The notes: generated by a model not told the origin, from the letters alone. 64,000 bases of DNA from Flavitalea plasmicola (GCF_030546645.1 NZ_JAUOTO010000007.1:434001-498000), one strand, 5' to 3'. Positions 1 through 8,361 are shown, counted from the stretch's first letter. Program-made: numbers and translations.

Positions 1-455
1 CGCCTTTTATCAAGACCATTCTCCATCCCATCCCCGCTGTGCCCGAGAGCATGAGCGCCACCGACCTGATCAGTAAATTCAGCCGCGAAAGAAAGAGCAT
101 CGCATGGGTAGTGGATGAATTCGGCGGCACCGCCGGCATCGTCACCATGGAAGACTTGCTGGAAGAGATCTTCGGAGAAATAAAAGACGAATATGACACC
201 GAGGAGTTCGAGGAAAGAAAGCTCTCTGCCGATGAATTCATCTTCTCCGGTCGCCTGGAGCTGGATTATCTCAACGAAAAATACCATTTGGAGCTCCCGC
301 AGAACGGCTCGGAAACCCTTTCCGGCTATATCATCAATCAACATGAGACCATCCCCCATCTGAAAGATCGTATCATCATCGGTGATTACGAATTCGAGAT
401 CCTCAACGTCTCCGATACACGCATAGAAATGGTCCGGCTGAAAGTGCTGAAATAA
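1..455 (+). CDS. CorC/HlyC-type CBS-domain membrane protein, C-terminal part
   Basis: The reading frame is open from base 3, so the gene starts outside the window and only about 150 residues are seen. The visible part begins at the end of a CBS domain (VVDEFGGTAGIVTMEDLLEE is the usual second-CBS ending of this family) and continues into the CorC_HlyC transporter-associated domain, ending near IGDYEFEILNVSDTRIEMV. The missing N-terminus should hold the DUF21/CNNM membrane domain. Such proteins are linked to Mg/Co ion homeostasis, and in Bacteroidota one member (GldE) is tied to gliding; the visible part cannot tell these apart. The GTG at 39 is only an internal codon. A terminator pair follows at 639-720. 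Confidence 0.85.
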   Translation, partial: PFIKTILHPIPAVPESMSATDLISKFSRERKSIAWVVDEFGGTAGIVTMEDLLEEIFGEIKDEYDTEEFEERKLSADEFIFSGRLELDYLNEKYHLELPQNGSETLSGYIINQHETIPHLKDRIIIGDYEFEILNVSDTRIEMVRLKVLK

Positions 456-638
456 CGCTTCCGGATATTATGAAATGGCAGGCAACCCGTGGCCCTTCGC
501 TGCGCTCGGCTACGGTTAACGTATGTTAACCCGTGGTTAAACAGGCCCGATTTCTTTTTCATGCTGTAATTTTTGGCCACCTTTATTCTCGTAAGGCAAT
601 CAACCGGAACATCTGATAACTCCTGAAAAAAGATATTG

Positions 639-666
639 TTCCTCTGCTAAAAGAGGGGAATTTTTT
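639..666 (+). terminator. Intrinsic terminator after CorC-like gene
   Basis: TTCCTCT (639-645) pairs with the GA-rich arm ending at 660, followed directly by six T. It lies 184 nt after the stop of the CorC-like gene. The stem has an imperfect closing part. Confidence 0.5.
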
Positions 667-691
667 CATAGGTCAGTTAGGAGTAAACAAT

Positions 692-720
692 GCACTCTGT
701 AATGGAGTGCTTGTTTTTTT
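692..720 (+). terminator. Second intrinsic terminator
   Basis: GCACTC (692-697) and GAGTGC (705-710) form a six-pair stem, followed by TTG and a run of T to beyond 720. It sits 30 nt after the first terminator, so either read-through is being blocked or a very short RNA is made in between. Confidence 0.6.
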
Positions 721-774
721 TATGCACCCGTGCGGAGAAAGGTATTTTCAAATTAACTTCGCGGCAGTGAATAT

Positions 775-870
775 AGCTGCAAGCTGCAAGCTTTCAGCTA
801 CAAGTGGTTATTAATAAATGAGTTAGCTTATAAAACTAGGCTTGTAGCTTGCAGCTCGAAGCTTGTAGCT
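775..870. repeat. Palindromic AGCTGCAAGCT repeat, copy 1 (upstream of tatC)
   Basis: Left arm 775-804 and right arm 841-870 are imperfect inverted repeats (24 of 30 positions match) built of AGCTNCAAG/CTTGNAGCT modules, with a 36-nt A/T-rich loop. The right arm ends 4 nt before the tatC ATG. Copy 2 of the same architecture follows the tatC stop at 1736-1835. The two copies share arm sequence and the first loop bases (TGG) but not the rest of the loop. Confidence 0.8.
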
Positions 871-874
871 TACT

Positions 875-1732
875 ATGGCTTTAAATCTTTTTAACAGGAA
901 CGCCGAAGGGGAGGAGATGTCTTTCATAGACCATTTGGAGGCGCTGCGCTGGCATATTGTCCGCTCGGCGCTTGCCATCGTCATCGTGGGCATCGTCATC
1001 TTCATCAAAATAGACTGGATCTTCTCGAAGATCATCATGGGGCCTATCCGCAATGACTTTGTCAGCTATGTGGGCCTCTGTAATCTGGGCAAGACCCTGC
1101 ACCTGGGCGATGCCCTTTGCCTGCAATCCGTCAAAGGCCTGGAACTGCAAACCACCGAGTTCGGCTCCCAGTTCATGACAAGCATCAATGTCGGGATCAT
1201 CGGAGGCTTTATCGTGGCCTTCCCTTACGTATTCTGGGAATTATGGCGGTTCGTAAAACCAGCCCTTTCCCCCAAAGAATTAAAAAGCAGCCGGGGCGCC
1301 ATCTTCTGGGTGAGCTTTTTTTTCATGCTGGGCATCGCTTTCGGTTATTTCCTGCTGGCCCCTTTCACGTTCAGCTTTCTTTTCAACTACACCATCGGGA
1401 TTCCCGGGACCATCATTACAAGGCCTACGCTAAGCGATTACATCGAGAACCTGATAGACATCATCATTGGCTCGGGCCTGGCATTCCAGCTGCCCCTGGT
1501 CAGCTATGTGCTCACCAGCATCGGCCTGATAACGCCTACCTTTCTCCGGACCTACAGGAAATATGCTTATGTAGCCATCCTTTTTATTGCCGCCATCATC
1601 ACACCCTCCCCGGACTGGATGAGCCAGACCATCGTAGCGTTGCCGCTTATCCTGCTATACGAGCTGAGTATCCGGATCTCCAAACGCGTCGTCAAACGCC
1701 AGGAGAAGAGAGATAGGGAAGAGTGGTCGTAA
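875..1732 (+). CDS. tatC: Sec-independent protein translocase subunit TatC
   Basis: Encodes a 285-residue polytopic inner-membrane protein, the twin-arginine signal receptor of the Tat pathway that exports folded proteins. The family start motif MSFIDHLEALRWH is at residues 15-27 and the conserved PYVFWELWRFVKPAL block at 117-131; six membrane spans are visible. In the later FExP motif the usual Glu is Gln (GLAFQLPLV), which is seen in other lineages. An alternative ATG at 917, right after GGGGAGGAG, would give the shorter common N-terminus; the upstream ATG at 875 has no clear ribosome site because it abuts the palindromic repeat. No tatA/tatB is adjacent. Confidence 0.95.
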   Translation: MALNLFNRNAEGEEMSFIDHLEALRWHIVRSALAIVIVGIVIFIKIDWIFSKIIMGPIRNDFVSYVGLCNLGKTLHLGDALCLQSVKGLELQTTEFGSQFMTSINVGIIGGFIVAFPYVFWELWRFVKPALSPKELKSSRGAIFWVSFFFMLGIAFGYFLLAPFTFSFLFNYTIGIPGTIITRPTLSDYIENLIDIIIGSGLAFQLPLVSYVLTSIGLITPTFLRTYRKYAYVAILFIAAIITPSPDWMSQTIVALPLILLYELSIRISKRVVKRQEKRDREEWS

Positions 1733-1735
1733 TTG

Positions 1736-1835
1736 AGCTGCAAGCCTCAAGCTGCAAGCTACAAGTGGGACTTAAATAAGCCATAAAGAACTTAAATGAA
1801 CCAAGCTTGTCGCTTGCAGCTTGCAGCTTGTCGCT
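1736..1835. repeat. Palindromic AGCTGCAAGCT repeat, copy 2 (downstream of tatC)
   Basis: Left arm 1736-1765 and right arm 1806-1835 form a long imperfect inverted repeat with a 40-nt loop starting TGG, the same design as copy 1. It fills the gap between the tatC stop (1732) and the stop codon of the convergent TPR gene (1834-1836), so it may act as a shared bidirectional 3' structure although neither side has a good T-run. Confidence 0.8.
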
Positions 1836-2349
1836 AACTGGGATTTGCCGCGGTATGCTTCTTCGCTATCTCCGTCTTCATTTCCACCCGCTCGATATCG
1901 TTGCGGTAATCCTTGATCTTCTCGTCATTCTGGCTGGCCAGGATCGCCTTTTCGAAATAATACACTGCTTTGCTATAGTTCTGTCTCAGCTCTTCGGATA
2001 AGGCATATCGGCCATAAACCCATGATTTATCGATCGTGCGGATGCGCAGGCATTTATCCAGGTGCTGCCCCAGCTCATCAAATCTTTCCATGTCCATCAG
2101 CAGGGCCGCCACATGGAAATAGGAATGCGGGTACATCGGATCACACCGCATGGCAGTGAGAAAATGATTTTCCGCCTTGACATAATCGTCAAATTGCGTT
2201 TTATAGAGCCATCCCATGGAATTATGAGCGGGCGCACTATCCGGCTCTTCATACAGGATGCTTTCGTATTTCTTGAATGCTTCGGCGTAATTGTTGTTCT
2301 TGATATCAGCTTCTGCTTCCAGGTATAGTTCTTCAGAGTTGGCGTTCAT
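1834..2349 (-). CDS. Tetratricopeptide repeat protein
   Basis: A 171-residue soluble protein, almost entirely helical, with three to four TPR units: residues about 5-35 (NNYAEAFKKYESILYEEPDS), 38-70 (AHNSMGWLYKT...), 72-105 and 110-145 (NYSKAVYYFEKAILASQND). TPR arrays are protein-binding scaffolds; there is no signal peptide, so it is probably cytoplasmic. It starts 15 nt after the stop of the deoxyhypusine-synthase-like gene and is likely in one transcript with it. The partner is unknown. Its stop codon overlaps the end of the palindromic repeat. Confidence 0.75.
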   Translation of the reverse strand: MNANSEELYLEAEADIKNNNYAEAFKKYESILYEEPDSAPAHNSMGWLYKTQFDDYVKAENHFLTAMRCDPMYPHSYFHVAALLMDMERFDELGQHLDKCLRIRTIDKSWVYGRYALSEELRQNYSKAVYYFEKAILASQNDEKIKDYRNDIERVEMKTEIAKKHTAANPS

Positions 2350-2364
2350 ATGGTATTAATTTAA

Positions 2365-3351
2365 TTACCACCCCAGTATCCACGCAAACATCAGCGGGGC
2401 TACAATAGTGGCGTCACTTTCAATAATAAATTTTGGCGTGTTGATATCCAGCTTACCCCAGGTGATCTTTTCATTCGGCACGGCGCCGGAATAAGATCCA
2501 TAAGAGGTGGTGGAGTCGGATATCTGGCAGAAATAGCTCCAGAAGGGTACATCATGCCATTCCAGGTCCTGGTACATCATCGGCACCACGCAGATAGGGA
2601 AATCACCGGCAATGCCTCCGCCTATCTGGAAGAACCCGACACCCTTACCTTCCGAATTATTACGGTACCAGTCCGCCAGCCACACCATATATTCGATACC
2701 ACTGCGCACGGTGGTAGCTTTCAGCTCCCCTTTGATCACATAGCTGGCAAAAATGTTACCTGTGGTGCTATCTTCCCAGCCGGGTACCACAATGGGGATA
2801 TTCTTCTTCGCCGCGGCCACGATCCAGCTGTCCTTCGGGTCTATCTCATAATACTGCTCCAGATCCCCGCTGAGCACCACCTTATAAAGGAACTCATGTG
2901 GAAAATAGCGCTCACCTTTGGCTTCTGCCTCTTTCCACACTTTTACCAGGTGCTTCTGCAGGCGACGAAAGGCTTCTTCTTCGGGTATACAGGTATCTGT
3001 AACGCGGTTGTAATGGTTTTCCAGCAAGTTCCATTCCTCCTGCGGGGTAAGATCCCGGTAATTGGGCACCCTTTTATAATGGCTGTGCGCCACCAGGTTC
3101 ATGACATCCTCTTCCAGGTTCGCTCCTGTACAGCTGATTATCTGCACTTTATCCTGGCGGATCATCTCGGCCAGAGAAATGCCCAGCTCTGCCGTACTCA
3201 TCGCGCCAGCCAGGGTAACCATCATCTTACCCCCCTCCTGCAAATGCGTTTCATACCCTTTGGCGGCATCCACCAGCGCCGCAGCGTTGAAATGCCGGTA
3301 ATGATGCTGAATGAATTGCGAGATAGGACCTTTGTTCATGATTTTCAACAA
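2365..3351 (-). CDS. Deoxyhypusine synthase-like protein
   Basis: A 328-residue member of the deoxyhypusine synthase family, NAD-dependent enzymes that transfer an aminobutyl group from spermidine. Family features are the early GGKMMVTLAGAMSTAELG region, the CTGANLEEDV block, WEDSTTGNIFASY, the GGGIAGDFPICVVPMM stretch and, near the end, EKITWGKL, whose Lys matches the lysine that carries the butylamine intermediate. Bacteria lack the eukaryotic eIF5A substrate, so the real reaction may be homospermidine formation or modification of another protein; sequence alone does not decide. Likely first gene of a transcript with the TPR gene. Its leader contains four hairpins. Confidence 0.85.
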   Translation of the reverse strand: MLKIMNKGPISQFIQHHYRHFNAAALVDAAKGYETHLQEGGKMMVTLAGAMSTAELGISLAEMIRQDKVQIISCTGANLEEDVMNLVAHSHYKRVPNYRDLTPQEEWNLLENHYNRVTDTCIPEEEAFRRLQKHLVKVWKEAEAKGERYFPHEFLYKVVLSGDLEQYYEIDPKDSWIVAAAKKNIPIVVPGWEDSTTGNIFASYVIKGELKATTVRSGIEYMVWLADWYRNNSEGKGVGFFQIGGGIAGDFPICVVPMMYQDLEWHDVPFWSYFCQISDSTTSYGSYSGAVPNEKITWGKLDINTPKFIIESDATIVAPLMFAWILGW

Positions 3352-3365
3352 TTTTTTTGTGTGCT

Positions 3366-3480
3366 CGGGGATGTTTTTTTCCGAAAACTAACCCATCCCC
3401 TACGCACGGTTAATGATGGGCCTTTCGGCCAGCGGGACCCTGTCCCGCTTGATGAATACCGGGATCGATCCCGTTCGGTT
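3366..3480 (-). promoter_or_regulatory. Hairpin-rich leader of the deoxyhypusine-synthase-like gene
   Basis: Within the 234-bp gap to the next gene there are four consecutive inverted repeats: GGGGATG/CATCCCC (3367-3400), GGCCTTTCGGCC (3419-3430), AGCGGGA/TCCCGCT (3431-3449) and the palindrome CGGGATCGATCCCG (3460-3473). A minus-strand TAGTTTTG (complement of 3488-3495) fits the -7 element and would place all four in the 5' leader. Whether they regulate or are only repeats is open. Confidence 0.4.
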
Positions 3481-3585
3481 AAGGGGGCAAAACTAACGTT
3501 TTTTTGCCGCTCTGCCCCCCCTTCGCTTTCTTACAATTTTCCCGGCAGCATATGATGGAACTTTGTGTGACAAAATTTAACATTC

Positions 3586-4449
3586 ATGACACAGACAAAG
3601 ATCCTGATCACAGGCGCCACCGGCAGCGTAGGTTCCGAACTCGTAAAACAGCTCTCCGCAAAACACATCCCGTTCAGAGCCCTGGTACGAACCTCAGATA
3701 AAACAAACGCCTTCCCCGCGGAGGCTGAGATCATACAAGGCGATCTGGGTGACCCCGAAAGTGTCCGCCAGGCTTTGCAGGGTATCGAAAAAGCCTTCCT
3801 GCTCACCAATTCCTCGGAGCAGGCGGAACAGCTGCAATCCTCCTTCGTGGACATCGCCGCCACCGCAGGGATACAACACATCGTAAAGCTATCCCAGCTC
3901 CATGCCAGGCCGGATTCACCCGTCCGTTTCCTCCGCTATCATGCCGCGGTCGAACAAAGGATAAAGGATGCCGGCATGGCCTACACCTTTCTCCGGCCTA
4001 ACCTCTATATGCAAGGTCTGCTGGGCTTTCGCGGTTTCATTGCACAGCAGGGAAAATTCTTCGCCGCCGCAGGCAATGCACGCATCAGCCTGGTGGATAT
4101 CCGGGACATCGCCGCCATGGCTGCAGCAGCGCTCCTGGATAAAGGACACGAGTATAAAACCTATGATATCACGGGTCCTCAAGCCCTCACCCACGAAGAG
4201 CTGGCTGCCCATCTCTCCGCCGTCCTTGAAAAGCCCGTGCATTACATTGATGTCACCCCGGAGCAAATGCAACAATCCCTGCTGTCAGCCGGCTTCCCCC
4301 AATGGCAGGCGGAAGGGGTGATCGAAGACTATGCGCACTACGCAAGAGGAGAAGCCGCAGCCGTCAGCCCTTCTGTAGAGGCCGTGACAGCTCATCCTCC
4401 CCGCGATTTTAAAAGCTTTGCACGCGACTATGCCCCGCTTTTCTCCTGA
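3586..4449 (+). CDS. NmrA-family NAD(P)-binding oxidoreductase
   Basis: A 287-residue atypical short-chain dehydrogenase. The N-terminus has the Rossmann signature ITGATGSVGSELVKQL (residues 7-22) and RALVRTSD at the position that contacts the cofactor. The catalytic Tyr-Lys pair of classical SDRs is not evident, as in NmrA/HSCARG and QorB-like quinone reductases, which act as redox sensors or quinone reductases. Residues around 120-150 (RFLRYHAAVEQRIKDAGMAYTFLRPNLYMQ) are typical of the group. It is followed after 26 nt by an AraC-type regulator and is probably cotranscribed with it. A GAACTTTG sequence about 25 nt upstream is close to the -7 consensus. Confidence 0.85.
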   Translation: MTQTKILITGATGSVGSELVKQLSAKHIPFRALVRTSDKTNAFPAEAEIIQGDLGDPESVRQALQGIEKAFLLTNSSEQAEQLQSSFVDIAATAGIQHIVKLSQLHARPDSPVRFLRYHAAVEQRIKDAGMAYTFLRPNLYMQGLLGFRGFIAQQGKFFAAAGNARISLVDIRDIAAMAAAALLDKGHEYKTYDITGPQALTHEELAAHLSAVLEKPVHYIDVTPEQMQQSLLSAGFPQWQAEGVIEDYAHYARGEAAAVSPSVEAVTAHPPRDFKSFARDYAPLFS

Positions 4450-4475
4450 TCCCCGAATTTCACTACATTGCCGGA

Positions 4476-5306
4476 ATGGACGATGGCAAAAATGCATATC
4501 TCACCCGGAGCATCGCCGCCCCTGACGAGTTTGCTGAAGTATTCTCCCACTTTTATGTGGCGGAAAATCACACCGGAGAACCTATACACAAGATCCTGGT
4601 CCCTTCCTTCCAGACCATCCTGGTATGCAGTTTCGGAGCTCCCCTGGCGCTGACCACCTCCCCTCACCGAACCCTGCTGATCAATAAGGTCAGCATCCTG
4701 GGACCTGTAAAACAACCCTTACATTACACCCTGCCGCCCGGTGCCGAAATGCTGGTGGTCAACTTCCGGTCGGACGGGTTCTTTCGCTTTTTCGGAAAGG
4801 CCCTACAGGAGCTGCGACCGTCCGACCCCGATGATCTGCTGCGGGACAATTGTTTTGCGGAGCTCTGGGAAACATTGAGACCAATGACCTCCATGGATGA
4901 AAGGATCAGCCGTATCCTTGCATTTGCCCGCCCCTATGTACGGCCGCAGGATGCATTGATAGCGCAGCTCGATGAAATGCGGAAAGAGAATATCCAGGGC
5001 AGTCCCGTGAAGGAGATGGCAGGCCGGTCTGGTCAGACAAAAAGGAATATACAATTGAAACACCGTCAGCGCCTGGGATACAGCGTGAAAGAGCTCACCC
5101 GCTATGAACGTTTTCTGAAAGCCCTGGAGCTGGTCGGCCGGCAGATCTCAGCAGGCCATAAAAAAGTGGATTGGTTCGACATCATCCATGACTGTGGCTA
5201 CTACGATCAATCTCAGTTGATCCATGACTTCAGGCATTACCTGGGCCTTTCGCCTACGCGTTATCTTAAAGTGCAAAAAGACATCTGCCTGGTCAGGCCA
5301 TCCTGA
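4476..5306 (+). CDS. AraC-family transcriptional regulator
   Basis: A 276-residue protein with an N-terminal cupin-like sensory half and a C-terminal AraC DNA-binding half. The second helix-turn-helix ends in WFDIIHDCGYYDQSQLIHDF and FRHYLGLSPTRYL, the classic AraC signature (residues about 230-265). The sensor half resembles the uncharacterised DUF6597-type domain common in Bacteroidota regulators; its ligand is unknown. Because it directly follows the NmrA-like oxidoreductase, regulation of that gene is the simplest guess. It ends 4 nt before the stop of the convergent response regulator, with no terminator between. Confidence 0.85.
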   Translation: MDDGKNAYLTRSIAAPDEFAEVFSHFYVAENHTGEPIHKILVPSFQTILVCSFGAPLALTTSPHRTLLINKVSILGPVKQPLHYTLPPGAEMLVVNFRSDGFFRFFGKALQELRPSDPDDLLRDNCFAELWETLRPMTSMDERISRILAFARPYVRPQDALIAQLDEMRKENIQGSPVKEMAGRSGQTKRNIQLKHRQRLGYSVKELTRYERFLKALELVGRQISAGHKKVDWFDIIHDCGYYDQSQLIHDFRHYLGLSPTRYLKVQKDICLVRPS

Positions 5307-5310
5307 AACA

Positions 5311-5922
5311 TCAATTCACCTTATATAAGGTGGCAAGGTCTTTCAATTCAATGACATTGCCTGTATTCGTCTTCTCGAAGATCCGGTTCTTTACAGTGGA
5401 GATCGTATTCCATTTCAGGTTCAGGGCGCTGGCGATCTCGTTGGTGCCGGTGCCTTTCAGCATATAGTGCAGTATTTCCAGCTCCCGGGGGGTGAAGTCG
5501 GAGAATGGATTATTGAATCCCGATAACTCGCCATGATCCGGTGCGGGAGGATCATTTTGAAGAAAGCGGCGCAATAGTTTAATGGTTTCATCCTCATGGA
5601 TCGTTTTGCTCACATAATGATAGATGCCGTATTGCCGCAACGCCTTGGCATAGATCCCGGCAGGCTGCATGGAAAATATCATGATCCGCAGTTCGGGGTA
5701 CAACTTCTGGATGGCCGGCAAAACTTCCAGGCTGCTGCCATCCGAGAGGATGATATCCAGCACCAGGTGAGAATACGTTTTTTTGGAAAGCTCTTTCATC
5801 AGCTCGCCGCAGCTGGATACTTCACCCATATCCGGGTAGCCGAAATACAGCTCAAACAGCAGCTTCAGTCCTCTTCGGGTGATACTATGATCGTCTGCAA
5901 GTAGAATATTCGGCTTTGCCAT
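5311..5922 (-). CDS. LuxR/NarL-type response regulator
   Basis: A 203-residue regulator: receiver domain at residues 4-120 with acidic pair D10/D11, phospho-acceptor D56 (LVLDIILSDG), S84 and K106, then a LuxR-type helix-turn-helix at about 140-200 (FTPRELEILHYMLKGTGTNEIA, ...NTISTVKNRIFEK). The ATG at 5922 was chosen because it lies 2 nt after the stop of the terpene synthase gene (5925-5927); an upstream in-frame ATG at 5973 would lie inside that gene. This tight coupling shows translation together with the terpene synthase. The histidine kinase two genes upstream is the natural partner. Confidence 0.9.
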   Translation of the reverse strand: MAKPNILLADDHSITRRGLKLLFELYFGYPDMGEVSSCGELMKELSKKTYSHLVLDIILSDGSSLEVLPAIQKLYPELRIMIFSMQPAGIYAKALRQYGIYHYVSKTIHEDETIKLLRRFLQNDPPAPDHGELSGFNNPFSDFTPRELEILHYMLKGTGTNEIASALNLKWNTISTVKNRIFEKTNTGNVIELKDLATLYKVN

Positions 5923-5924
5923 AC

Positions 5925-6893
5925 TTAATTCAGATAAATGTGCGGATACCGGGTCGTCTCCCTGGTGCTCCAATCTATATTTCCTTTCATCAGGTATTCA
6001 AGGGCATGGACATATTTATGCAGCATAAAGTTAGTTTCTTTATCATATATATACGCCCTTCCTGACAGATCGACGAATTCATGGACCGTATTGTCATGCA
6101 CCCGCGCCGCCTCACTGATGGCCTTCTCCATGCTGAGGGAGTGTTTTCTTTTCAAAATGGTCACCAGATTGAATTCGGCGCCGTTCGACTGCGCTACCTC
6201 CTTACTCAGCGAAAAAAGGTCATTGGCAAAACAAATGGCGTTGCGGCAGATCTCCGTCAGCTTGGTTACCAGGGGCATCCTGTATATTTCTTCGCTCAGG
6301 TTGATCCTCCCCGTCACTTCCAGCGAATCCGTGGCCAGATTGGCCGCCCCCAGGTATTGCCGGATGCCGATGTATTCATTCAGGTCAGGCGTCCTGCCAT
6401 CCATGATATGCCTTAACTGCCACATGCCGCCCGCAAACATATCCTTGATCCCCTGGATGAACTTTTCCTGCCAGCCCGTTCCAGAGCGCAGGAGCATCCG
6501 CCGCCAGAAATCGCTCAATGCCGTAAGGATGGGACCGTCCTTTTCCAGCGAACAGATCTTATTGGTTTGCAGCACTTCCAAAAAGTCGCTTTCAAACTGC
6601 AGGAAAGCCCGCTTGTCTTTTATAATATCCTGCTCGTCCAGCTGATCGTCCACAATAAATAATAAAGTATTCAGATCGCACCAGGCACAAAGATCGACAT
6701 ACTCCCCATATGGATAGCTTCGGGCGATCATGGAAGCAAATCGCTGCTGTTTATACTGCGTCAGCATCTCATAGGAGCTGATCAGCTTAAAGTCGAGGAG
6801 CCATTGCTGTGTATGTGCTTCAATTTCATTGATGGCGGGATGGATGGTCGACGAGAACGGGCAATACAGCCCCGGTATCGTGTAGAGGTGCAT
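5925..6893 (-). CDS. Class I terpene synthase (terpene cyclase)
   Basis: A 322-residue single-domain terpene cyclase, which ionises a prenyl diphosphate and cyclises it. All class I marks are present: the Asp-rich motif DDQLDE (residues 82-87), the pyrophosphate-sensor Arg R178 exactly 46 residues before the NSE triad, the NSE triad NDLFSLSKE (N224, S228, E232), and the C-terminal Arg-Tyr pair R315-Y316. Length is that of bacterial sesqui- and diterpene cyclases; cyclases of this kind are known from Chitinophaga. Substrate chain length and product cannot be told from sequence. It sits between a histidine kinase gene (82 nt upstream) and a response regulator gene (2 nt downstream); no prenyltransferase, P450 or other tailoring gene is next to it. 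Confidence 0.9.
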   Translation of the reverse strand: MHLYTIPGLYCPFSSTIHPAINEIEAHTQQWLLDFKLISSYEMLTQYKQQRFASMIARSYPYGEYVDLCAWCDLNTLLFIVDDQLDEQDIIKDKRAFLQFESDFLEVLQTNKICSLEKDGPILTALSDFWRRMLLRSGTGWQEKFIQGIKDMFAGGMWQLRHIMDGRTPDLNEYIGIRQYLGAANLATDSLEVTGRINLSEEIYRMPLVTKLTEICRNAICFANDLFSLSKEVAQSNGAEFNLVTILKRKHSLSMEKAISEAARVHDNTVHEFVDLSGRAYIYDKETNFMLHKYVHALEYLMKGNIDWSTRETTRYPHIYLN

Positions 6894-6975
6894 AGTGATA
6901 AGGTTTTATTTGTGTTCGAATTTAACACTTAAACAATTACTTACACCGCTCGTATAAGTTTCCGTATAGCCCAAA

Positions 6976-8361
6976 CTAAGAATTAACAAATAGCTTATCC
7001 AGGCGGGGCAGGGCCCTTTCCACCGGCGCCGCCAGCGGTATATAAACAGTAATGCTGGTCCCCACTCCTTTGCTGCTGCTGACAGTGATCTTACCCTTCA
7101 GTGTCTCTACCAATTGCCGCGTGATATGCAATCCAAGGCCTACCCCCTCCCTGTTCTGGTCAGTGCTCTTTTCCGTCACGAAAGGCTGTTCGAACAACCG
7201 GTCCAGCTTTTCACTGTTCATCCCCTCTCCCGCGTCTTCCACATTGATCTTCCAGTAGCTGCCCTCTTTTTCGATCCGGACAAACACTTCGCTCTCCTTC
7301 CGGGTGAACTTGATCGCATTGCTGATGATATTGGTGGCGATCTGGGTAATTTTCAAACGGTCGCAATCGACAAACTCAGGAATATCTTCCGACACATGGA
7401 GATGGATATGCACTTTCTTTTCCGACGCGGAATACTGCCCGATATCCACCAGGTTGCGTATCAACAGCCGGACATTGATCGGTTCCGGATACACCTGGTC
7501 ATGGATCCCGGAAGAATACTTGGAATATTCCAGGATATTGTTCAGCACCATTTTCAGGTTTTCACAGGCCGACCGGAGGTTGTATATCAGCTTTTTCCAA
7601 TCCTGCAGCTTCTCAACACTCTCCATCTCGCTGAGGATCTGGATGATGACAAAGACGCCAAAAAATGACCCCCGCACTTCGTGATAGGCATTACTGATAA
7701 AGATCGTCTTCATCCTGTTCTCCTTTTCCTCCTTCTCCAGGTTGATCTCGATCTGGCCTGAATAGTCCTTCAGCCTGTTTAATAGCCGGTTATTATTCCT
7801 GGCATACAGATAAAAAATAAGGATCACCAGGAAAATGATCACCCCGTAAGAACCCCACCGCATAAAATACCTCAATGACTCGCTCACCTGGATAGGTTTG
7901 ACGAACTCATACTTGAAGTTCATCTCCAGCAGCACCAATACCATTATCGTCACCGCGATACAAAATGCACGTATGGCCATCTTCTCGAAAATGAAGAGTA
8001 CGCTCCCAATCAGGAAGACGATCATCAGCTGCGCTTCTACCGCCTTGCCTATCAGGCTGCTGAAATAAAAAGTAGCGGCATTGAGGATCAGGTAGAACCC
8101 TATATTGGCGGCATCGTACCACCTGCGGTAATTCATCCATACCAGCGAGCCGATCAGGGCGGCTTCCAGATAGCTTCCCAAAAGGACGAGGGGTTTGCCG
8201 CTCATAATGAAAAAAAGCAATCCGACAGTGAGGTTGATCAGCGCGATCCAAAGACTCATAAGATTTACGCCAATACAAATGCCGCGCTTGGAGTCGTGAT
8301 CAGCAAGTCCTTCAGATCCCGCATAGACAAGGGAGCTCCAGAGTTTTTTTAACTTGTTCAT
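6976..8361 (-). CDS. Membrane sensor histidine kinase
   Basis: A 461-residue kinase with about six membrane spans in residues 30-185 and no obvious periplasmic sensor domain, followed by a DHp domain with phospho-acceptor H227 (NAYHEVRG) and a HATPase domain with N box (NIISNAIKFT), G1 (DAGEGM) and G2 (GVGLGLHI). A seven-membrane-segment-like intramembrane sensor suggests detection of a signal in or near the membrane. It is the first gene of a minus-strand cluster: kinase, terpene synthase, LuxR response regulator. The 460-bp upstream gap carries a structured element at 8624-8758. Confidence 0.9.
   Translation of the reverse strand: MNKLKKLWSSLVYAGSEGLADHDSKRGICIGVNLMSLWIALINLTVGLLFFIMSGKPLVLLGSYLEAALIGSLVWMNYRRWYDAANIGFYLILNAATFYFSSLIGKAVEAQLMIVFLIGSVLFIFEKMAIRAFCIAVTIMVLVLLEMNFKYEFVKPIQVSESLRYFMRWGSYGVIIFLVILIFYLYARNNNRLLNRLKDYSGQIEINLEKEEKENRMKTIFISNAYHEVRGSFFGVFVIIQILSEMESVEKLQDWKKLIYNLRSACENLKMVLNNILEYSKYSSGIHDQVYPEPINVRLLIRNLVDIGQYSASEKKVHIHLHVSEDIPEFVDCDRLKITQIATNIISNAIKFTRKESEVFVRIEKEGSYWKINVEDAGEGMNSEKLDRLFEQPFVTEKSTDQNREGVGLGLHITRQLVETLKGKITVSSSKGVGTSITVYIPLAAPVERALPRLDKLFVNS

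Larger units (their letters stand above)
456..874. other. Intergenic region with hairpins, terminators and a palindromic repeat
   Basis: This 419-bp stretch has no convincing gene. It holds a small GC-rich hairpin group (GGTTAAC/GTTAACC at about 514-531 following a CTTCGCTGCGCTCGG motif), two intrinsic terminators, and a palindromic repeat that runs up to the tatC start. A 26-codon frame opens with an apparent ribosome site at the second terminator (ATG near 691), but it lies in the terminator hairpin and is not supported. Confidence 0.6.

Noticed and set aside
691-770. 26-codon frame with an apparent ribosome site
   Set aside because: Lies within the terminator hairpin and T-run; more simply explained as terminator sequence.
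5311-8361. Terpene locus as a classical biosynthetic gene cluster
   Set aside because: No prenyl diphosphate synthase, P450, or tailoring enzyme within 20 kb; it is a regulator-cyclase unit, not a cluster with tailoring genes.
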